The notes under the pieces were generated by a model. It made no database searches. It had not been told where the DNA came from and worked only from the letters and a program-made list of their open reading frames with translations. From Prolixibacter sp. SD074 (GTDB taxonomy: Bacteria; Bacteroidota; Bacteroidia; Bacteroidales; Prolixibacteraceae), in the NCBI RefSeq assembly GCF_009617895.1, contig NZ_BLAW01000001.1, positions 1,417,001 through 1,481,000 on the forward strand: DNA of 64,000 bases, in the 5' to 3' direction. Below are positions 57,950-64,000 of this stretch, one piece after another (positions within the stretch are counted from its first letter, which is position 1; each line of letters opens with the position of its first letter). Both the position numbers and the translations under genes were made by a program.

Positions 57950-58795
57950 CTACTCGTTGGCAAACCCGTACAACATAGCAATTTCTTCGGGCCAGGCTTC
58001 CGTGTCCGGCGTCTCCAGAATAATGGGAATGTCATCGAAACGGCTATCCTGCGCCATCCGGCGGAATGCCTCCTTCCCGATGAAACCTTTGCCAATGCTA
58101 TCGTGCCGATCGACGTGACTGCCCAACTCCTTTTTCGAATCGTTCAGATGAATACCCTTCAGGTAATGCAGCCCGATAATTTCCTCAAAGTTCCCGAACG
58201 TTTCCGCATATCCTTCATCAGTTACCAAATCGTAGCCGGATGTAAACGCATGGCAGGTATCGATGCATACCCCCACCCGCGGCTTGTCTTCCACCTGGTC
58301 GATGATTTCCGCCAGCTGTTCGAACGAAAAGCCCAGGTTGGTTCCCTGTCCGGCTGTATTTTCAATAACAGCCGTCACGCCCCTGGTTTTCTCCAGAGCC
58401 AGATTGATGGAACCGGCAATCCTGGTCAGGCATTCCTTTTCCGAAATTTTATTCAGGTGACTTCCCGGATGGAAGTTGAGTAACGATAACCCCAACTGTT
58501 CACAACGCTGCATCTCGTCTAGAAACGCATCCCGCGATTTTTGCAGGCCTTCCTTTTCGGGATGCCCCAGGTTAATAAGGTAACTATCGTGCGGCAAAAT
58601 GTGCTTCGGGTTGTAACCGTATTTTTCGCAGTTGCCCTTGAAACCGTCAATACTTTCCTGCGAGAGCGGTTTGGCTGCCCACTGCCTTTGGTTCTTCGTA
58701 AAAAGGGCAAAAGCTTTCGCCCCGATGGCATGGGCATTCGCCGGCGCGTTTTCCACACCTCCGGCTGCACTCACGTGTGCTCCTATGTATTTCAT
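57950..58795 (-). CDS. nfo: endonuclease IV
   Basis: 281 residues from ATG 58795 (seven codons of open frame lie upstream). It cleaves DNA at abasic sites using three Zn ions. Family marks: [16 protein letters not shown] at the N-terminus, [69 protein letters not shown] and [12 protein letters not shown]. Length matches E. coli Nfo (285). Cytoplasmic. Confidence 0.96.
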   Translation of the reverse strand: MKYIGAHVSAAGGVENAPANAHAIGAKAFALFTKNQRQWAAKPLSQESIDGFKGNCEKYGYNPKHILPHDSYLINLGHPEKEGLQKSRDAFLDEMQRCEQLGLSLLNFHPGSHLNKISEKECLTRIAGSINLALEKTRGVTAVIENTAGQGTNLGFSFEQLAEIIDQVEDKPRVGVCIDTCHAFTSGYDLVTDEGYAETFGNFEEIIGLHYLKGIHLNDSKKELGSHVDRHDSIGKGFIGKEAFRRMAQDSRFDDIPIILETPDTEAWPEEIAMLYGFANE

Positions 58796-58816
58796 CTGTT
58801 TATCATTTATTTTCAA

Positions 58817-59133
58817 TTGTCAGATGGAACTCGTCCCGACGTTTCGGGACTCGTTTCATGTTCTTTAAATTACCAGACTTAAATTTCATCCGATTATTTT
58901 ACCCCACCCAACCTCTCTTGAAGGAGCGGCTTTGAAGTCCCTTCCAGTGGATTTAGGGGTGACGTCTTCCGGATAAAGGATTAACAAAATAAAAAGTTCG
59001 TACGTACGGAACAAAATAATTCACACTCACGCGACTTCTCATCTTCAAGTAGCCTTAGCGTACTTTTCCGTTTTGTAAATAAAAAGGAAAACGCCATCTT
59101 GCCGCCGTCATCTGGCAATTTGAAAAACCTGAA
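58817..59133. other. intergenic region between nfo and the porin gene
   Basis: About 316 bases. It has a short hairpin GTCCCGA / TTCGGGAC at about 58832-58849 and, near 58895-58965, a stretch with CTTCCAGTGGATTTAGGGG of the sort seen as a scattered intergenic repeat in this phylum. No gene is seen; the minus-strand frame at 58981-59358 is a shadow of the porin gene. Confidence 0.5.
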
Positions 59134-60486
59134 ATGAAAAAGATTCTTTTCCTGTCCGCTTTGCTTGCATTTGTTCCGTTTTGGGGCATAGCGCAGCAAG
59201 ACAATCAAAAAAATACTGAGAAAAAAGAGATAAAAACCGGATGGAACATGGGCGCGCTGCCTGCCATTTCGTTCGACAGCGACCTGGGTTTTCAGTACGG
59301 CGCGGCCGTGAACTTCTTCAACTACGGCGACGGCAGTAATTATCCCGGCTACAACCATTCGCTGTATTTCGAAGTTTCGCGTTACACCAAAGGCAGTGGA
59401 ACTTACCGATTTTACTACGATTCGGAAGCGCTGATTCCCGGCATCGAGATCACCACGGACTTAAGTTATTTGCCCGATGAAGCTTACGATTTTTTTGGCT
59501 TCAACGGTTACGAGGCGGCCTACAACAAAAACTGGATTGACGATACCTCCCCGGATTACCGTACCCGGATGTTTTACAAGTTTCATCAAAAGCTCTTCCG
59601 GTTTAAAACCGATATTCAGGGCGATTTGGGCAACTCGAATTTCCGCTGGCTGGTTGGTTTCAACCTGCTGAATTTTAATATCAGCTCCGTTGATGTCGAC
59701 AAAATGAACAAAGGAAAGAAAGAAACCGACAAACTGCCACCGGTAAGCGAACAACCCGGACTGTACGAAAAATACCAGCAATGGGGCATCCTTTCGGCGA
59801 AAGAAGCGAATGGCGGTTTTGTCCCCATTGTGAAAGCCGGGATGGTGTACGACACCCGCGACAACAAACCCAACCCGATGCACGGTACCTGGGCAGAAGC
59901 GGAACTGGCCACCGCTCAAAAATTTATGGGCGCCGAAAGCAGTTTTGCCAAGCTGTCCATCACCCAACGACAGTATTTCACCCTGATTAAAAACGACCTG
60001 TCGTTTGCTTATCGTGTTCAGTGGCAGCAAACCATTGGCGGTCACGCACCGTTTTATTACCAGCCACAAATCATTTCATCGGCACTGCGCGGCTCATCGT
60101 CGTCGGGATTGGGAGGCGCTAAAACCTTGCGGGGAATACTCCGTAACCGGATTGTCGGCGACGGAATTGTGATGGGGAACACCGAACTGCGCTGGAAATT
60201 TGCCCGCATTGAAAAGTGGAACCAGCATTTTTACTGCGGACTGAACGGTTTTCTCGATTTCGGACGTGTGGTGAAGAAACTGGATATACAGAATAAGATT
60301 ACCAACATGGCCGAGCCCATGAACCAGTATTTCAATTTTGGCGCCGAAAAGATGCACTACAGCATCGGTGCCGGACTTCGCCTGGCCATGAACCAAAACT
60401 TCATTGCAGCGCTCGACTATGGTATTGCGCTCAATAAACAGGATGGTGATTCGGGTATCTATATCGGGTTGAATTACCTGTTCTAA
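59134..60486 (+). CDS. BamA/TamA-type outer-membrane barrel protein
   Basis: 450 residues. The signal peptide (MKKILFLSALLAFVPFWGIAQ) is followed by a beta-barrel without a large POTRA region: repeated aromatic strands (FQYGAAVNFFNYGDGSNYPG, LYFEVSRYTKGSGTYRFYYD), then SALRGSSSSGLGGAKTLRGILRNRIVGDGIVMGNTELRWKF, in which TLRG and GNTELR resemble the surface-antigen barrel motif. The last strand ends YIGLNYLF. This is a surface-antigen (PF01103-like) family porin or translocator; substrate unknown. Confidence 0.85.
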   Translation: MKKILFLSALLAFVPFWGIAQQDNQKNTEKKEIKTGWNMGALPAISFDSDLGFQYGAAVNFFNYGDGSNYPGYNHSLYFEVSRYTKGSGTYRFYYDSEALIPGIEITTDLSYLPDEAYDFFGFNGYEAAYNKNWIDDTSPDYRTRMFYKFHQKLFRFKTDIQGDLGNSNFRWLVGFNLLNFNISSVDVDKMNKGKKETDKLPPVSEQPGLYEKYQQWGILSAKEANGGFVPIVKAGMVYDTRDNKPNPMHGTWAEAELATAQKFMGAESSFAKLSITQRQYFTLIKNDLSFAYRVQWQQTIGGHAPFYYQPQIISSALRGSSSSGLGGAKTLRGILRNRIVGDGIVMGNTELRWKFARIEKWNQHFYCGLNGFLDFGRVVKKLDIQNKITNMAEPMNQYFNFGAEKMHYSIGAGLRLAMNQNFIAALDYGIALNKQDGDSGIYIGLNYLF

Positions 60487-61162
60487 GAAAAACGTATTTC
60501 TAATCAGGCATGCAATGATTGGATTCGATAACGGCAAAATAACCTTGAGCATTCGTATATCAAGATGGTTGCCCGCCTCACACACAACGTTCAGAAGCAT
60601 TTTACCGTGCCGCCCTGTACATTTTCCCCACGCAAATGCCGAAGTATACTTCATCGTTGTATAGCAGGGAGCTCACCTGGCTTTGAAAGTCTACTCATTA
60701 AGAGTTCTTCAATAACTGAATCACTACATCCAAACCATCGAGATAGTAAATAATAAAATATTTTTTTATATCTTCCCCTTCCCAAAGGAACAGCAGTTTC
60801 AGTACAGATAAAATAATCAGTTTACAAATTAAGAACATGAACGTCATGTTTGTATGTATTGCCTGAAAAACAGGCCAAAGAGAAGACAAGATTAACCTAA
60901 ATCCAGGCGATGCCTATGTAAAAGTCAAAGCAACACACATCACAAATGCACCGGCTTGTATCCAATAGCACATGTCGGAGTATTATCCAATCCACTAGTT
61001 GACATTACGATAAAAACGAACCAGACTAAAACGCGATTAATTTTTGGGGAACGGATAAGGAGTGTACCTGAGATTACGAAAACGATATAGCTAATCTCTA
61101 TTGGAATGGTATGCCCCGATCTCCAACCTACGCAGAGGTTCATTAACTAAAACTAGTTTTCT
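60487..61162. other. 676-bp region upstream of the amylase gene
   Basis: No gene is supported. A palindrome AACATGA-ACG-TCATGTT lies at 60834-60850 and a 12-bp one, AAAACTAGTTTT, at 61149-61160 directly before the amylase ATG. Either may be an operator. The short minus frame at 60940-61143 has no supporting feature. Confidence 0.5.
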
Positions 61163-63511
61163 ATGAAAAAGAAAAAGTTTCTTTTCCACATTTTGATTGT
61201 GGGTTTAATCGTACTGTCATTTACCGGAAAAACCAGAGCACAAAACGATGCCATGATGCAAGCCTTTTACTGGAATGTACCGGTTGACGAAGCAAACAAA
61301 AACGGTACTTGGTGGGACAACCTGGCATCAAAAGCCAGCGAACTAAAAAATGCCGGAATTACCGGAATCTGGATTCCTGCCCCATCCAAAGGGAACTGGG
61401 GAATTACCGATATGGGCTATGGAATTTACGACCATTACGACTTGGGGAATTACAATCAAAAAAACACGGTCGAAACGCGCTTTGGTTCACGTGCCGAATT
61501 GGAGAACATGATTGCCACCATGCATAATACAGCCGGAGGCGCACCCTACCTGAATGTTTATGCTGATGCCGTGCTAAACCATGTTTATTCCGGCGACGAA
61601 AACGATGAAGCCAATCCGGCCGTAAAAGGATATGTGTTCGACGAAGCTTTCCGGAACAGTACTCAATACGTGCCCTACCCCACCAATGAAATTAAATGGG
61701 TCATTCCCAATGCTGCTGCAGGTAGTTATTACATCAAAATAAAGGGTTACTATCTTGATTACTCCCTCAACTACACCGATCGGGGCTATGACTGCGAAAT
61801 TGACTGGACCGGTGCCGGATTTAGTAGCGCTTATAACTGGGAGGCCGAACCCAATAACGGAAACGGTGAAACCAATGATTTCGGAATATCAGGTTCTACC
61901 ATGCGTGGATTTATCGGTTACGACGGTGACATTGATGAGTACGAAGTTACCTTGACTTCAACTCATGACATCGTCATCAAACTCACTGCCCGTAGCCAGG
62001 GAACTGACGGAAGCTGGAACTGGGCCGATCAAACACATGGTTACTATCCATTTGAGATTTGGTATAACGGAACCAATCTGGCAACTTCTACATTGGAAGC
62101 CCATACGAATACTCATATCACCTATGTGAATCACACCGGAACGGATGAAGCAAATTATGCCTGGACCTATACCGATTTCCACCCGGTAGATGCCAATGAC
62201 TTTTTAACCGGTTGGAACTGGAACGGACAAGATGCCTTAATCCCCAATACCAAAGGATTTGGAAACGATTTCAACACCTATAGTACTACACTACAAAGCC
62301 GCTTGAATGCCTGGGGCTACTGGATGGCCAATCAAATTGGGTTCGATGGATTCCGCCTTGATTTTGTGCGTGGATACCAGATTGATTTTATCTCCTCCTG
62401 GATTAACAACCTACCATTGGAAGGTGGTGCCCAGCGTTTTATCGTCGGTGAATATTGGGGTGTCGACTACCAGATTAAAAACTGGGTGGAAGGATTGGCC
62501 GCACAGGGTGCCGACGCCGATGCTTTTGACTTTCCGCTGAAAAGCTCATTAACCAGTATGTGTAATGGCGATGCCAGTTTTGATATGCGTTGGCTGAATC
62601 ATGCCGGAATGGTGCGTAACGACCAAGGAAATACATTACCGGGAACTTCGGTAGTTACCTGGCTCGAGAACCACGATACCGGGAAAGAACATGACAAATG
62701 GGTAACAAAGGACTGGGAAATGGGGTACGCATATATCCTTACGCATGAAGGCCGCCCCTGTATTTTCTATCCTCACTATTTTGGAGTTACACTGGTTGAT
62801 AATAGCAACTCAACTCTTACTGTTTCTATACCATCTAGTCTGAAGGACGATATCAACAAGCTGCTTTTTGTCCGTAAAACCTATTTGAATGGCGGATTAA
62901 CGGTGCTGACCGAAACCGGAGATCCTTACCCTGCAGGTAACGCAGCCAACGTATATGTGGCCCGTCGTGATGGCAATGGTACAAAAGACGGTGCGATTGT
63001 CGTGATAAACAATAACTCTTCTACCGAAGGTGTATGGGTAACCGCTAATGCTACCGGTTTTTCAAACTGGTCGAACACTACACTAAAGGATGCATTTACC
63101 GGGGCAACGACCGATGTTTATGCCGACGGCCGTGTCTGGGTTGAAGCGCCCGCCCGCGGTTACGCCATCTACGTACAATCGAACGATTATGAAGCCTATA
63201 CTGCCCCGTTAAAAGCAGCTACTATACCCCAGTTAGACAAAAGTAAAGTAAGCGCCGAAGGCATGGTGGTATACCCCAATCCGGTGAATGAGATGGCAAC
63301 CATTTCTTTCACCTCCGGCGAAGACGGAATGGCCAATATTCAAATCTTTGATGCGGGCGGACGTGTGGTTAGATCATGGAATCAATCGGTTTCAGAGGGG
63401 AGAGAAACCAGCATCCAGTGGAGTGCACAGAGAGAACAGTCCGGGTTGTATTTCTGCACAATTTCCCTCAACGGGAAAGTGACCAGTCAAAAAATTATTG
63501 TCAGACACTAA
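61163..63511 (+). CDS. secreted GH13 alpha-amylase with PPC-like insert and T9SS sorting tail
   Basis: 782 residues. Signal peptide (1-27, ends TRAQ). A GH13 barrel follows: QAFYWNVPVD (beta1), TDMGYGIYDHYDLG, DAVLNHVYSG (region I), GFRLDFVRGY (nucleophile Asp), VGEYWGV (acid Glu) and WLENHDTG (His and Asp). Between about residue 168 and 345 the barrel is interrupted by a beta-rich domain with AEPNNGNGETNDFGISGSTM and GYDGDIDEYEVTLTST, matching bacterial pre-peptidase (PPC) domains. The last about 70 residues (VVYPNPVNEMATISFTSGED to KIIVRH) form a type IX secretion sorting domain, so it is exported to the surface or medium. It is likely a starch or maltodextrin degrader. Confidence 0.92.
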   Translation: MKKKKFLFHILIVGLIVLSFTGKTRAQNDAMMQAFYWNVPVDEANKNGTWWDNLASKASELKNAGITGIWIPAPSKGNWGITDMGYGIYDHYDLGNYNQKNTVETRFGSRAELENMIATMHNTAGGAPYLNVYADAVLNHVYSGDENDEANPAVKGYVFDEAFRNSTQYVPYPTNEIKWVIPNAAAGSYYIKIKGYYLDYSLNYTDRGYDCEIDWTGAGFSSAYNWEAEPNNGNGETNDFGISGSTMRGFIGYDGDIDEYEVTLTSTHDIVIKLTARSQGTDGSWNWADQTHGYYPFEIWYNGTNLATSTLEAHTNTHITYVNHTGTDEANYAWTYTDFHPVDANDFLTGWNWNGQDALIPNTKGFGNDFNTYSTTLQSRLNAWGYWMANQIGFDGFRLDFVRGYQIDFISSWINNLPLEGGAQRFIVGEYWGVDYQIKNWVEGLAAQGADADAFDFPLKSSLTSMCNGDASFDMRWLNHAGMVRNDQGNTLPGTSVVTWLENHDTGKEHDKWVTKDWEMGYAYILTHEGRPCIFYPHYFGVTLVDNSNSTLTVSIPSSLKDDINKLLFVRKTYLNGGLTVLTETGDPYPAGNAANVYVARRDGNGTKDGAIVVINNNSSTEGVWVTANATGFSNWSNTTLKDAFTGATTDVYADGRVWVEAPARGYAIYVQSNDYEAYTAPLKAATIPQLDKSKVSAEGMVVYPNPVNEMATISFTSGEDGMANIQIFDAGGRVVRSWNQSVSEGRETSIQWSAQREQSGLYFCTISLNGKVTSQKIIVRH

Positions 63512-63678
63512 AACCTTGAAATCCCGGTGATCACAAACCCTGACAGGCCCGTACCGATAGGGATAAACCTGTGAACATTATCATTGCAGGCAGCAATGTT
63601 GAAATTCTTAAATTGTTCCATTTTCTAATTTTACTTTTAAATTAAACAATATTTATTAAAATTTAAAAGATAAACCAG

Positions 63679-64000
63679 ATGTTGAAAATCGCTTTGCTTC
63701 TCTCAATGCTTTTTCAAGTTGTTGCTACAATTCTCGCAATCAGCCTAATACGTCGAACAAGATTTAATATATCATGGATATTAATTTCCTGCGCTTTTAT
63801 TTTAATGGCTTTACGGAGATTATTTGAGTTTTCAGAATTTTTCTGGGAATCGAAATTATTTCTTAAAGAAGAAATAAATGGCTGGATTGGAGTTTTGATT
63901 TCGGTGTCTGTTTTTGTAGGGGTGATTTTTATAAAAAAGATTTTTAATCTGCAGGATGAGATTGAGAAGTTAAGAAAAGAAAATGAAAAAAAAATCTTGT
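63679..64000 (+). CDS. membrane protein, 5' end only, possible sensor kinase
   Basis: The frame starts at ATG 63679 and is open to the window edge (107 codons). It has three transmembrane segments (about 3-24, 32-48 and 68-87), then a charged coiled coil (LQDEIEKLRKENEKK). Three helices leading to a coiled coil are usual for the start of membrane sensor histidine kinases or PAS proteins, but the part that would decide this lies outside the window. Confidence 0.7.
   Translation, partial: MLKIALLLSMLFQVVATILAISLIRRTRFNISWILISCAFILMALRRLFEFSEFFWESKLFLKEEINGWIGVLISVSVFVGVIFIKKIFNLQDEIEKLRKENEKKIL

Noticed and set aside
60940-61143. 67-codon minus-strand frame upstream of the amylase
   Set aside because: No homologous pattern, no promoter or ribosome-binding site, and it lies in the likely control region of the amylase gene.

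Overview
The window is chromosomal DNA from a member of the Bacteroidota, most likely of the Bacteroidales/Marinilabiliales type. The signs are a SusC/SusD pair with lipoprotein, a secreted amylase with a type IX secretion sorting tail, short Bacteroidota-style PabB/PabC, the pyrG-yidC pair, a sucA-sucB pair, and repeated upstream -7 boxes of the form TAnnTTTG instead of sigma70-like -10 boxes. Genus-level placement is not possible from the sequence alone. No rRNA, tRNA or CRISPR array was seen.

Layout. 1-1345 is gene-poor, with hairpins and small tandem repeats. 1348-8267 (minus) is a susC-susD-lipoprotein operon whose susC is split by a complete 1434-bp IS4-family element (4712-6145) with an 11-bp target duplication. 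8562-11581 (minus) holds hutI-ftcD for histidine breakdown, followed by a scrap of a YfcC-like transporter. 12362-16436 carries a ferredoxin, ZupT, endonuclease III and an ABC-F protein. 16688-18158 is a decay zone: a broken two-gene HEPN-like pair, a SHOCT protein and a deleted relic of the same IS. 18336-22806 has MscS, the agmatine-to-putrescine pair aguB/aguA and a serine hydrolase. 22954-28142 has a GNAT-like protein and a hybrid kinase convergent with a sigma54 response regulator. 28792-29703 has three PepSY-like small secreted proteins or remnants. 30691-34437 is a nitrosative-stress island (ferredoxin, hcp and ygbA-like genes divergent from a Crp/Fnr regulator, with a perfect 16-bp palindrome between them).

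34450-35985 is the most intriguing regulatory unit: four imperfect dyads at an exact 29-bp period stand before a SatD-like protein (nucleotide-cyclase-like fold plus C-terminal helix-turn-helix) that is followed, with one base between, by a DUF3307 membrane protein. 35997-38168 holds pabA, pabB and pabC for p-aminobenzoate. 38172-48893 is housekeeping (DUF721, recF, a TPR protein, ribH, yidC, pyrG, a DUF349 protein, hsp20, trmD). 48941-56055 holds an AddB-like nuclease and sucA-sucB. 56134-56831 contains a chimeric S9-peptidase pseudogene and a 160-bp nested inverted repeat. The end has an ArsF-like thioredoxin-fold lipoprotein, nfo, a BamA-like porin, a secreted GH13 amylase with a PPC-like insert, and the 5' end of a membrane protein cut by the window edge.

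All calls come from reading the sequence and from remembered family features. No database search was run.
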